A DNA stretch of 64,000 nt from Closterium sp. Naga37s-1 (Eukaryota > Streptophyta > Zygnematophyceae > Desmidiales > Closteriaceae), in the NCBI GenBank assembly GCA_947471745.1, contig CANJKZ010000910.1, positions 3,006,501 through 3,070,500 on the forward strand, written 5' to 3'. Numbering within the stretch: the stretch's first letter is position 1; each line of letters starts with the position of its first letter. This document shows positions 35,429 to 62,490 of the stretch, piece after piece. The notes below the pieces were generated by a model, which was not told the origin of the DNA, did not search any database, and saw nothing but the letters and a program-made list of their open reading frames with translations. A program made the translations under genes and the position numbers.

Positions 35429-36102
35429 TGGCAGCGGTAATTTTGGATCAGCAGTGACAGCAGTGGCAATGGCAGCAGCACCGCTGGTGATAGCCACAAT
35501 GGGCTGTGATGGCTGTTCAGTTCATTCTAGATTTCATAAGGATGCACGTGTTTGGGGAAGTTGAGGGTGAGTGGGTTGTTGTGTGTGGGTGGGTGCGTGG
35601 GGGTGTAGGGGGAGTAGGGGGAGTGGAGGGCTAGGGCTGTGTGTGAATGCGTGTAGGTGGGGAGGGGTACTGCTGTTAGAACTGGACAGCGCACTTCGAT
35701 GTGCTGCTGCTATGGCTGACAAACTTTATCAGATGTCCTGATTTTTGCATGACCTTCTGACCTTATCTAATGCTGTGTTATGATTGATGCTTGACACAAT
35801 GTCAGTTCTGCAATCCCCTGAATATTTGATTGGAGGGGCTTGTACGGGTATTTGAGGGTGGTTATACTGCACGTGCTATGCATCGTATGGAACATTGTTG
35901 CAAGTACAATTGAGCTTGCATTATTGATGTCAAACGATACAAATAGTACCGTATGAGCGAGGGGGCTAACACTAGATAGCAGAATAGGAGGTGAGGACAG
36001 GGCGGTTCAGGAGGCGCTACACAGGAGAAGCTAGAAGGGAAGAAGGGAGGAGAAAAGCAAAAGCATTCATCTACAACATTTGTTTGCAGATTAATATATA
36101 GG
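35429..36102. other. Intergenic, no gene seen
   Basis: Presumed 3' flank of the preceding gene. GT-rich up to about 35670 and more AT-rich after. Confidence 0.5.
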
Positions 36103-36128
36103 CTAAAACAAATCCCCAACACTCACCT

Positions 36129-36330
36129 TTTGTAAAATTGGCGAAGTGAGAGGTGCTTCTGGTATTTTCGGGTTTCGCCAACAGCGGACCACTTCTTGCC
36201 AGCCCTCTGGTTGTTCGACCCACCACTGCGACCAAAGTCGTGATGGTGTTCCATATACTTCTCGTAGGGTATCTAGCGTCGTCAATGCCTCAATTTCATT
36301 TTTTAGGCGAATTACACACATAGCTCGCAA
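36129..36330 (-). CDS. Exon-like fragment, unknown
   Basis: An open minus frame of about 65 codons ends in a consensus donor (AAAG, then gtgagt at 36128). It contains SRLWSQWWVEQPEGW and other Trp-rich text of globular appearance. No ATG context is convincing and no partner exon was found downstream. It may be a relic of a transposase or host exon. Confidence 0.3.
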
Positions 36331-36720
36331 GCAATGCTGTTCGAGCTTCGGCTTTTTAGTTAGTACATTCCACGCGAATTACACGCCAAACAAACCCTTA
36401 CGTCCTCACCGAGTTCAACGAGTCGCGCCGTGCCGATAGCACAAAAGCCACTTTCCAGCACGCCATTCAGAGCATCCCCCTCCAAGACCACTCGGGCTCG
36501 CGGCAGAGCTGTAGGCCTTCCTCCTTGGGTCAACGCCACGTTTCCTCCTCGCTCTTAGCCTTCCGTTACGACTCTCGTTCGCCCCTTGCGTTTCTCTCAC
36601 CTCCTCTCTCTCAATTGTGTCACCTCCTTTCGCCTCGCCATTCTACGTGCCTCCCGCCATTCAACATATCCCCGCCTTCGTCCCCCCCCTTATTTCGTCT
36701 CCCTCCCCCGTTCCCTTCCC
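36331..36720. other. Pyrimidine-rich region before the CCCT array
   Basis: No gene is seen. Composition moves steadily to C/T. Confidence 0.4.
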
Positions 36721-37440
36721 TCCACTCTCTCTCCCTCCCTCCCTCCCTCCCTCCTTCCCTCCCTCCCTCCCTCCGTCCCTCCCTCGCTCCCTCCCTCGCT
36801 CTCCCTCCTTCCCTCCTTCCCGTCTCCCTTCCTCCCTCCCTCCTTCCCTCTCTCCCTTCCTCCCTCAATCCCTCCCTCCCTCCCTCCCTCCCTCCCTCGC
36901 TCCCTCGCTCCTCCCTCCCTCCCTCCCTCCCTCCCTCCCTCCCTCCCTCCCTCCCTCCCTCCCTCCCTCCCTCCCTCCCTCCCTCCCTCCCTCCCTCCCT
37001 CCCTCCCACCCTCTCTCCCTGCCTCCCTCCCTCCCTCCCTCCCTCCCTCCCTCCCTCCCTCCCTCCCTCCCTCCCTCCCTCCCTCCCTCCCTCCCTCCCT
37101 CCCTCCCTCCCACCCTCTCTCCCTGCCTCCCTCCCTCCCTCCCTCCCTCCCTCCCTCCCTCCCTCCCTCCCTCCCTCCCTCCCTCCCACCCTCTCTCCCT
37201 CTCTCCCTCCCTCCCTCCCTCCCTCCCTCCCTCCCTCCCTCCCTCCCTCCCTCCCTCCCTCCGTCCCTCCCTCGCTCCCTCCCTCCCTCCCACCCTCTCT
37301 CCCTCCCTCCCTACCTCCCTCCCTCCCTCCCTCCCTCCCTCCCTCCCTCCCCCCCTCCCTCCCTCCCTCCCTCCCTCCCCCTCTCCCTCCCTCCCTCCCT
37401 CCCTCCCTCCCTCCCTCCCCCCCCTCCCTCCCTCCCCCTC
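36721..37440. repeat. CCCT tetranucleotide microsatellite, about 720 bp
   Basis: Nearly pure ccct/ccctc with sparse interruptions. Several 80-110-base subunits sharing a cccaccctctctccctgc core suggest higher-order duplication (near 37007, 37110, 37189, 37287). It lies 165 bases upstream of the PZP gene start. Confidence 0.96.
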
Positions 37441-37604
37441 TCTCCCTTCCCTTTCGCCTGGTCTCCTCCTGCCTCTCTGCCTCCACCCACCACACACCTC
37501 CGTTTCGTTCTCAAAGCCAATCTTGTTCCCTTTTTCGTTTCCCCTGTTTTTCCCGTCCAGAATTGTTCGTTTCAGGCGCGCATTGCTGCTGTGCGTTCGA
37601 ATCG

Positions 37605-54513
<16,909 letters not shown>

Positions 54514-54823
54514 AGCACGCTGGGGGAAGAAGGGGGGGGGGAGAGGGGGGGGAGGAGGGAGAAGGGGGGGGGGGATTTTACTGTAATTATATCAAACTAG
54601 TCTACTTGAAGGACTCTGCCTCGTCATCATCCAGGGCAAATTATACATGTACCTTGTCGAGCTATTAACACATAGCCTGCGGCTAAGTGTGAATTGCACA
54701 GCAGCTTAAGGTGAGGTTGTACTATATTGCTGTTTGTTTCTTGTACTCATACTTTTGTTTGTGTGCTTGGAATGTACTGTACATATATGGAGCTGAGCAG
54801 GGTGGGGAACATCAAGGAAATTG
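54514..54823. other. 3' flank of the PZP gene
   Basis: G-run rich just after the stop (54528-54575), then AT-rich. No gene is seen. Confidence 0.5.
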
Positions 54824-54831
54824 GTGGGGGC

Positions 54832-56187
54832 CAGGGCCTCAGATTCACTTTTAGGGTCGTCGACCCATCAGGGTACCCTTGTGTAGAAACCCTGATTGAC
54901 AGTGTTCCTAAAAAAAAAAGCCTGAAATATCAGTGTTGCCTTTGAAAAAAGGCTAATGCATCAGTGTTCAATAATATAAAAGGCTGTTATGATTAGAAAT
55001 CTCTATTTTATGTACTAAGTCAGTAGCAGCCTTCCGAAACATTGCTAAGCTAACATGCCTCATGAATCATCACCAGCCGTGCTATCATCACTGCCCTTAG
55101 CCTTTGGTTCTTCTCTCTCCTCCTCAGCTTGGGACACCAGTACGTATAGTGCTTTTTGACACACACACCCCGGCTTCACTTCTGCTTGCGACACATACAC
55201 GTTGAAGCTGCAGGGGCAGGGTTGGGGGGAGGAACCGGATTGACAGACAGGGTGAGGCAGGGAAAGAGAGAAAAGGAGGGAGAGAGGAGGGAAGACTAGC
55301 ACGGTTGGGGGGGAGACGACCGGGGGAGAGAGGGAGTGGACGGAGTGCGGGGTAAAGGGAGCGGGGGAATGGATGGCGGGCGCGCGGGTCATGCCGTCGC
55401 GCAGCACGACGCTCTGCGCACCGCCCGCGGCGCAGATGGCCTTTCAACCGCGGTTCGTGCTGGCGACGAGGCAGCCTTCGGTCGTCGCCATTAGCACGAA
55501 AAACTACGCGTCGTCGAGTCGTAGCGGGCCTACGACACCGACAGGAATTGCCACGTGGCCGACGACCATCTCGCAGCATGCGCTGCGGATCGCGTCGAAC
55601 GGGAGCGATGTGTTCGGCGAGACAAGAAGAGGTTCGGCGGCGCTCGCGATGGGTTCGATTCCCAACAGCCCGCCGTTTCGGGTGCTGATGGTGCCATGTA
55701 TTAGTGCAGATGAGAAAGCACGAGAGGAATCGGGCTGAGAGGGAGGGAGAGAGAAACAGGAGGAAAAGTATCACGAGAGATTGGATTGGAGGGAATGGGA
55801 GCATCAATGCTTGCCAGCACAGCCAACGGTGTAGGAACCCTCGCAGCCCTCAAGCACCACATGGTGGCCACATTCCGATTAGCCAACGCTTTATGCTGGA
55901 GTGAAACTGCCCAATGGAGTGCTGGCACCGCAGGAATCTGAGATTCCCTGTAATCGCGGGCAAATCCACACGGAACAAGTAAGAATTGGTTTCAGTGTTA
56001 GTTTCGTTACAACGTTGTGGAATCAGTGTACTTAGGAAAAAAAAGTCTGAAATTTCAGTGTGGCCTAACAAAAAAGGCTGAAAGATCAGTCCCACAAAAA
56101 TCTCAACACTGATTTTTCAGTGTAGGTAAAAAAAGGACTGCCAAAATCAGGAATTTCAGGGTTTTTTTCCTGATATCTGAGGCCCTG
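54832..56187. mobile_element. Non-autonomous hAT-type DNA transposon (1356 bp)
   Basis: Perfect 13-bp terminal inverted repeats CAGGGCCTCAGAT (54832-54844 and 56175-56187) are flanked by an exact 8-bp target duplication GTGGGGGC (54824-54831 and 56188-56195). The CAGGG start and 8-bp duplication are hallmarks of hAT elements. Both subterminal zones carry repeats around tcagtgt, followed by A-runs and ggct/gtct, typical transposase-binding clusters. No transposase is present. Confidence 0.93.
55373..55738 (+). CDS. ORF inside the hAT element, possibly captured gene fragment
   Basis: 121 codons from ATG at 55373, GC-rich against AT-rich surroundings. The first ~60 residues are rich in Ser, Thr, Arg and Ala with few acids (MAFQPRFVLATRQPSVV, then SSSRSGPTTP), as in plastid or mitochondrial targeting peptides. 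The minus strand is open over much of the same interval. No family is recognised. The base composition change at both sides suggests host DNA picked up by the transposon. Confidence 0.35.
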   Translation: MAGARVMPSRSTTLCAPPAAQMAFQPRFVLATRQPSVVAISTKNYASSSRSGPTTPTGIATWPTTISQHALRIASNGSDVFGETRRGSAALAMGSIPNSPPFRVLMVPCISADEKAREESG

Positions 56188-56195
56188 GTGGGGGC

Positions 56196-56617
56196 AGAGT
56201 TGAATTCGATTCCAGGCTGGGAATTCGATTCAGAGAATGCAATTCTAGCGGGAAGTCGGTGCATGCCTAGTGGGCCACTAGGACCCGGCTAGCACCTAGA
56301 AGCTATCTCGAGCAGCACTGCTGCTACGTGACTTCGGAACTAGAGTTAGCTTGTGGGACAAGCAACCTAGGCAGAAGGATGGTTGGGACTTAGGCAGGGG
56401 AGGATACCTGCTCCGTGCTTTTTTCTTGTTTGTTTCTCGTAATACTGCAATTCGTTTTCCCAAAACCACAGAGGCAAGCAGTTAAGAGAAGCTCAGACAA
56501 ACTGACGGAGCCCTTGCGAGGGAGAGAATTTAGTCTTGTTGCAAACAAGCAAAAAGTGGTAGAGGAGCGTACGGGCGTAGAGGGCCGGTGTTAGCCACGG
56601 AGTCGGGGCTGTGAGGC
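56196..56617 (+). other. Presumed 5' end of the gypsy-MTase element
   Basis: No gene is seen. A candidate LTR runs from TGTGGGACAAG (56352) to TTGCAAACA (56547), with a weak primer-site-like TGGTAGAGGAGC at 56557. It cannot be verified because the 3' LTR is absent. Confidence 0.25.
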
Positions 56618-57979
56618 ATGAATGATACTGATCCAGATCTACACATCCATCAGTTGCGGTCGGGACAGAGGTATCCCGCTAGGACTATGGAAGGTCAGGG
56701 ACAGCCGCCGGTGAAGCTTGGATTTTGTGCAGATGGAGGAGTTAACGAAACGCAAGGAGGAAAGGACCCTGATCTGCCGAAGGAGGGTGGGAATCGCCAG
56801 GAAAATTTGCCTAGCTCGGTGCACAACTCGCCAGGACGACATAGCAAGGCGAGATCTGGGCAGGAGGGATCACAGCAAGGAACGCCTGAGCGCGGCGATG
56901 CGCACAGACGGGAATCAGAGCAGAACTTTAGAGAGGAGAATTTCCGTGGTCGCTCCGGAGGGCGCAGTGCCACCAGGGGGCCCGAGCAAGGGGGTTGGCC
57001 TGCAGGAAGCAGAGAGAGGGAAGCCGCAAGCTGGGGGACTGGGAGGTCTATGAACACGGCGCCTCCAAATATCGAAATACCATACCGCTTCTCATGGGCA
57101 CCAGGTGAAGAGCCAACACTGAAGAACTACCTTATGATGATTGATGATATACGGTACACCTGGGAGAGAGAGGGGTCCGATAGATTTTTTCAGAGGATTG
57201 GGAAGGACACTGAAGGGGGAGGCACTGACACACTACAGAGTGGAGCGTCAGGGGCTGTTGATGCAGTGCAAGAATGGGGACTTCGCGCAAGGAGAGATCA
57301 CTCACAGATTTTTGGACACGCTGCGCGAGCAGTTCCCCGGGCACTCAGCTGAGCGTATGATAGATTTTAAAGACTTTAAAGGGGACGGGCCGAGTCGTTG
57401 TTGGCATACTACAACCGGCTGCTGGAGTTGGCTGAGGATATGGGCTGCCTTGAGGAACGTACCTTGGTGAAGAAATTCCTGGGGGGGTTGGAGGAGGAGC
57501 TGATGAACGAAATGAAAACGCGTCTGTACGCTTTGGGGATGAAGGCGAGACTCAGGCATGTGTATCAAGTGGCGAAAGAAGTGGAGGAAGGGCGGAGGTT
57601 CTTTGAAGGCTTGAGAGGAGCAAGCTCCAGCCGCGCAAACGAGCGAAGGAGACCTGCCTGGGCAGCAGCTGAAGGAAAGAGGGGGGAGAAAGAGCGCGGA
57701 GAGAAGCCCTGGGAAGACCCAAGGCAGTGCCATAAGTGTGGGGAAAAAGGGCATATACGAAAGGACTGCACAGTGGGCATTGTATGCGACACCTGTGGCG
57801 TGGAGGGGCACTTCAGGCGAGATTGCCCCAAGGCTCCCACCTGCACCAACTGTGGCAAGAAGGGACACACGAAAGAAAGGTGTTACAGCCGAGGAGAGAG
57901 GGAGAAAGGGAAGTCCACAAGGGAGCTGCAGCTGGAAAGGGAGCTGGCAAAATTAAAGGCACAGATGGAGAAGACTTAG
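56618..57979 (+). pseudogene. Gag of the gypsy-MTase element
   Basis: The N-terminal part up to LKNYLMMIDDIRYTW is in one frame. The Gag core (GEALTHYRVERQGLL, FLDTLREQFPGHSAERM; 57176-57390) is in another. From AYYNRLLELAEDM on, the first frame returns, so there are two compensating indels. Three zinc knuckles follow: CHKCGEKGHIRKDC, CDTCGVEGHFRRDC and CTNCGKKGHTKERC (57728-57885). The frame ends in TAG at 57977-57979 and pol continues in the same frame, so this could be a readthrough-type gag-pol junction or a mutated codon. Confidence 0.85.
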
Positions 57980-58745
57980 GTCAGTGAGGATCCAGAGAAA
58001 GCGTTGCTAGCCTGGGAAGAAGACGAAGAGGAATCAGATGAGGAGGAACCGGAGTATGGTACGATGGCATTGCAACCTAGACCTCGGGAAGAGTTGGGGC
58101 TGAGGAGCAAAGGGGTAGACGGCAGAACCAACAACAAGACCTACGAGAGGAGAGGCCCCAAGATACAACAGAGTGGAGATGAGAAGCGGACAGCACGGCG
58201 ACGGCCTGAGGAGAGGATGGTGTGTCAGCCTACAGCGTTGGTAGCCGAACCAGGAGCTGTGGCAGTAAGAGGCATACGGGTGGATAATGCGGTGGTGGAC
58301 ACTGGGGCGCAGAGTGTGCTGATTGGGAAGAAGCTGGGGGAGCAACTGAAGGCTCAAGGGGACTTGGAGCTGGTGGAATGGGGATTACTCATCATGACGG
58401 CAGAAGGGGGAGCACCCAAATGGATGCCTTGCACCAAGGAGCCGATCGAGATTACGCTGCAGCCTGGGGAAAAGGGAGAGACCAAGATACGAGTGCAGTG
58501 CGGGATGACAGAATCGGACGACTACGACATCCTGCTAGGCATGGAGTTGCTGTTTAGGGTGGGAGCGACAATATGTACTTGGGAGGAGCAGGTGCAGTAC
58601 CGTACTGAACGTTGGAGGGAAGGGGGTGAGCTGGGCGAACTGCCGGTCAGGTTTGTCAAGACAGAACCCAAGAGGGCCTGGAGAGCAGGGGCGGTCAGGG
58701 GAGAAAGGAAGAAATGGGATGTAGAAAGCGCACTTGCAGGAATGG
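57980..58745 (+). pseudogene. Aspartic protease region of the gypsy-MTase pol
   Basis: After an acidic linker (EEDEEESDEEEP-like, 58010-58055), the retroviral-type protease motif VVDTGAQSVLIG lies at 58291-58326. A second hydrophobic motif, YDILLGMELL, at 58526 matches the flap/second strand that follows in gypsy proteases. It would cleave the polyprotein. Confidence 0.82.
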
Positions 58746-59425
58746 GGGCAAAGCTGAGTGAGTACAGTGTGACGCTGGTGGAGCTGTTTGGAGGCATAGG
58801 GGCGGGGCTTGCAGCAGCCTTAGAGGCCGGCCTGGAGGTTAAGAAGTGGCTTTACATAGAGATAGACCCGGAGGTGCGCAAGATGGCGTGGAGTCATGTC
58901 AGGGCCTTGCAGGAGCGGTATCCAGCGCAGCTGCGGAAGGAAGTCATAGTAGAGGCTATGAAGAGAGAGCATTGGGATGTAAGGGAGATCAGCAGGCAGG
59001 AAGTAAGGAGCTGGGGAAAGGTCAACTTACTGGTGGCCGGGTGGGAGTGCCAGGGCACTTCTCGGGCAGGCAAGGGAAGAGGGCTGTAGGATGAGCGCAC
59101 GGGGTTAATCAAGAAGCTCCTGGAGGTCATGGCCTGGATCAGGGAAGAAGGAGAAAAATACGCGTACATCTTGGAGCACGTGGACGTGAAGGGAGATCCT
59201 CGAGAATCGGTGCGAGCCGTGAGGGAGATGGTAGAAGCATAGCTAGGGAAGGGAGTGAGTTGGGATGCAGCCCTGCACGGAGCACGATGTCACCGGTCAC
59301 GGTGCTACTGGCAGAACGTGCTACCAGAGGAAGATCTGCGTGCAAGACTGTCTAGGGTGGAGAGGTATGACCGAAGGATAGTGGAAGATATCCTGGAACC
59401 TGGTCGCGTGGCGGCTCCAGTGTAG
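58746..59425 (+). pseudogene. C5-cytosine DNA methyltransferase domain inside gypsy pol
   Basis: Motifs of the Dcm/DNMT fold in order: motif I VELFGGIGAG (58779-58808, SAM binding), an acidic motif II (YIEIDPEVRK, 58855), motif IV AGWECQGTSRAGKGRGL (59037-59086) holding the catalytic Cys (E-C-Q instead of the usual P-C-Q), a motif VI-like LEHVDV (59171), and motif VIII-like RSRCYWQNV (59296). The wording around motif IV resembles prokaryotic and phage enzymes more than plant MET1 or CMT. No target-recognition domain of normal size is seen. TAG stops at 59087, 59240 and 59423 interrupt it; all are in one frame, contiguous with the protease. Confidence 0.85.
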
Positions 59426-59763
59426 AAGCCGGACCATCCCCTACAACATCAGTGCAACAGGATAGGAGAGGCACGACGAGCCTTGCCGACACTGGTCGCT
59501 TACCCAGGAGCAAGGAGATTCGTTGAGATGGACGGCCAACCTGGTCTAGGGATGACATATGACCACAAAAGGAAAAGGTGGGAGGAGCCGACAGCTCTGG
59601 AGAGAGAATTGGCTATGGGTTATCATGCGGGAGCGACAGCAGCACCAGGTGTAAGTGAGGAGGCAAGGAGGGCAGCGGTGGGGAAAGCTATTGATCAGCA
59701 CTCACTGAGATGGCTGATTGGCGAGATGAGGAAGGGGGCAAAGGGGCCTGGAGATAAGAAGGC
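59426..59763 (+). other. Linker between MTase and RT
   Basis: The same frame stays open (PTLVAYPGARRF; RWLIGEMRKGAKG). A one-base frame change near 59765 leads into RT. The function is unknown. Confidence 0.5.
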
Positions 59764-61171
59764 ATGGGGAGAAAGGGGCTGCGGAAACAGCCAGCATACT
59801 CAGCGGTGGAGCTGGAAAAGGAAGTAGGGGCGGCACCAAGGCAAGAGAAGCTGAATGTCACCAAGGGGCCAGAGAAGGAATGGGAGATAGGGGCGGATGT
59901 GGAAGCAGGGGCTGCAGAGGTGATCAAGCAGCTGCTAAAAGGGCACAGGGGCATATTTGCGTACAACCTGCAGGAGCTGGGGCAGTACAAGGGCGGGGAA
60001 TTAGAAATAAAGCTCACGGCGGAGATACCAACCTACCAGCGCACGAGGCGCATGAGTGCTGAAGATGCAGCCATCTGCAAAGAGAAGTGTGAGGAGTTGC
60101 TGGCAGCAGGAATCATCTGCCCATCCGAGTTTAGCTACGCAGCTGCTACAGTGGTCGCAGCCAGGAAAGATTTGACCGGAGCGGTTCTGTCACGACGGAT
60201 GTGCGGGGACTACCGTGATCTGAACAAGATCACGGAGCCAGGCTGCTATCCCATGCCGACCGCAGAGGATAACTTTGACCTGCTGGAAGGGGCAGTCATT
60301 TTCACCAAGCTAGACCTCAGGCAGGGGTTTAACCAAATTGCCATAAGGGAGGAGGACAAGCGCAAAACCGCTTTTCACGGGGTGGACGGGTTGTACGAGT
60401 ACAACAAGATGCCATTCGGCATGCGGAACGCATCTGCCGTGTTCCAGCGAGCAATGGATCAGGTGCTGCGTGGCATACCAGCAGCAGCGTGTTATATTGA
60501 TGATGTGCTGGTCTTCAGCAAATCTGACATGCAGCATGTGGAGGACCTGAGACGGACGCTAGAGGCAATAGCAGCAGCAGGACTCACCTGCCACCCAGAG
60601 AAGTGTAAGATAGCAAGGCGGACGGTTGCGTATCTGGGTTTCGAAGTGAAAGGGGGCAGGCTGGGTATTCAAGAGGCGAAGGTTAAGGTGCTGGACAAGC
60701 TGGCGCCGCCGAAGGACAAGTCGGGGCTGAGAGCGTTGCTCGGCTTCCTAAACTACTGTAGGAAGTTCGTGCCGAACTTCAGCCGGCGAGCGAACCTCCT
60801 GAATCAACTGCTCAGGGAAGGAAAGTGATGAGAGTGGGGAAAGGAGGAAGAGGCGGCCATACAAGATCTATTAGAGGCAGTACAAACAGGCACTCTGCTG
60901 CAGATACCCAGGGCAGACGCTCCCTTCACGCTTTACACTGACTGGAGCTGCATGGGGATGGGGGCAGTCCTGTGCCAGGAGATTGAGCGAGAGGAGCGAG
61001 TGGTAGCATTTGCCAGCCGCAGCTGCAGCCCCACCGAGGCAAATTACTGCTCGTATGAAGGCGAGGGGTTGGCAGCTGTATGGGGTATCAACCATTTCAG
61101 GGTCTACCTGCAGGGGCGTAGGTTCGTGCTTGTAACCGACCATCAGCCCTTGATGTGGCTGATGACAAACC
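59764..61171 (+). pseudogene. Reverse transcriptase and RNase H of the gypsy-MTase element
   Basis: RT: MCGDYRDLNKIT (60199), FTKLDLRQGFNQI (60301), MPFGMRNASAVFQ (60412), catalytic YIDDVLVFS (60493), then the connection AYLGFEVKGGRLG. TGA TGA at 60828-60833 interrupts the frame. RNase H: TLYTDWS (60934), YEGEGLAAVW (61057), TDHQPLMWL (61137). The frame is then split by the solo LTR and resumes at 61995. Confidence 0.9.
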
Positions 61172-61989
61172 TGTTATAGTCACAATAGGCTTGAATGTGC
61201 CTAAAACGAAAGATAGAGAGCACAGACGGATTTCTGCACAGCGGCTTCAAACGTTGATAGCGTTCTGCTCACAGCTGCAAATGACTTGATTCAAATTGGA
61301 TCTGGAGCGTCTTCACGTCGTCTACAATTAGCAATTTAGATTGCACGATTTGATAAAGAATTGACGACACAGCGTCGGTTTGAACGAACGGTACTATGGC
61401 AGCCACTATAGTCTTAGAACACAAGATAGGAAGAGTTACGAGTTGGGAATGACTCCCAGCTCCTACAAACCCCAAGAGCCGAGGTACAGTGATGTGGAAC
61501 AGTGCCACACTGTCCCCAAACACGAAGGGTCTCGAAACTACCCTTCATTAGGGCCTACACCAAGTGAAATGTTACACTACACAAAGTAATGTAACTATCT
61601 TCAATATCTTGAGGTGTACCCTTTTGGCAAGCTTCGAAATCACTTGAGGCTTGACACCAAGGCTCGGGCTCTTCATCACAAGCTCATCCTTGAGTTCTTG
61701 ATGGGTCTGCTGCACACACCTGCGACACGCCGAACGTTCGACACAGGACAAAATAGAAACCGCGCACGACAAAATAGAAACCGCGCGCGAGACACAAACG
61801 ACCGCGTAACACGCGTCTTCGATAACTCGCTATTGACTCGACACACACACTCGACATCATGACTCAACATTCACACACAATTATAAGCATGAAATATATA
61901 TTATCCCATGCCCTCATACCATTCCATACACACACACATTCACGCACACGGACAACAAGCCGAGTGCAAACCGTAGGGTTGCACCAACA
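61172..61989. mobile_element. Solo LTR (818 bp) inserted in RNase H code
   Basis: Starts TGTTATAG and ends CACCAACA (TG...CA with imperfect inverted ends), with an exact 5-bp target duplication AAACC at 61167-61171 and 61990-61994. Removing it restores continuous gypsy code (MTN, then QGLTGRN). It is AT-rich, without coding capacity or any match to the LTRs seen elsewhere in the window. Confidence 0.92.
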
Positions 61990-61994
61990 AAACC

Positions 61995-62490
61995 AGGGAC
62001 TGACAGGACGGAACGCCCACTGGGCGATCAAGCTGTTGGGATACGACTTTGAAATCCGCCACCGCCCAGGCAAGACCCTCCAGCATGCTGACGGTTTGTC
62101 TAGGAACCCTCCACCTGTGCAGCCCGTGGCGCAGCTGGTAGCCGTAGCACAGGTGCCAGCAGCTGGCTGGTGGCAAGAGAAAGTTGAGAAGAGGCAGCTA
62201 GATGTTTGGGAGGATACCGAGACTCTGGAGTGGATAAAGGGAGGGAGCACGGAGGGTGAGGAAGCCAGTGAAAGGGCAAGGGCCAGGGGGCAGCATTACC
62301 GTTGGTACCAAGAGCAGCTGCAGCTTCGCACCAGTGAGGGATGGAAGATAGTGCCACAGAAGCAAGACAGGGAAAGGATCTTGCGGCGGGTGCATGGGAA
62401 GCTGGGACACTACGGAACGGCACGTACCAATCAACTGGTGAGCACGATGTACTGGTGGGCCGGGATACGGAGGGACGTTAAGGAGCTGGT
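61995..62490 (+). pseudogene. RNase H end and integrase finger of the gypsy-MTase element
   Basis: The RNase H tail (KLLGYDFEIRHRPGKTLQHADGLSR-type text) is followed by a linker and the first half of the HHCC integrase finger (HGKLGHYGTARTN, MYWWAGIRRDVKEL). The CxxC half and the whole catalytic core are missing. Confidence 0.85.

Larger units (their letters stand above)
56352..62490 (+). mobile_element. Ty3/gypsy element encoding a cytosine-5 DNA methyltransferase, 3' truncated
   Basis: Domain order on the plus strand: Gag with three CCHC knuckles, aspartic protease, C5 DNA methyltransferase, reverse transcriptase, RNase H, integrase zinc finger. The integrase is cut off after GIRRDVKELV near 62490, where the Crypton-like gene begins. 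Several stops and frame changes show it is inactive. Its start is uncertain. Confidence 0.88.

Noticed and set aside
58746..59425. Methyltransferase as part of a bacterial restriction-modification system or contamination
   Set aside because: It is in frame with a gypsy protease and followed by gypsy RT; no restriction enzyme or bacterial context is present.
57977..59425. Reassigned genetic code (TAG = Gln, as in some ulvophyte algae)
   Set aside because: The PZP gene uses TAG as its terminal stop, other genes have no internal TAG, and the chromovirus stop is TAA in place of an aromatic codon.
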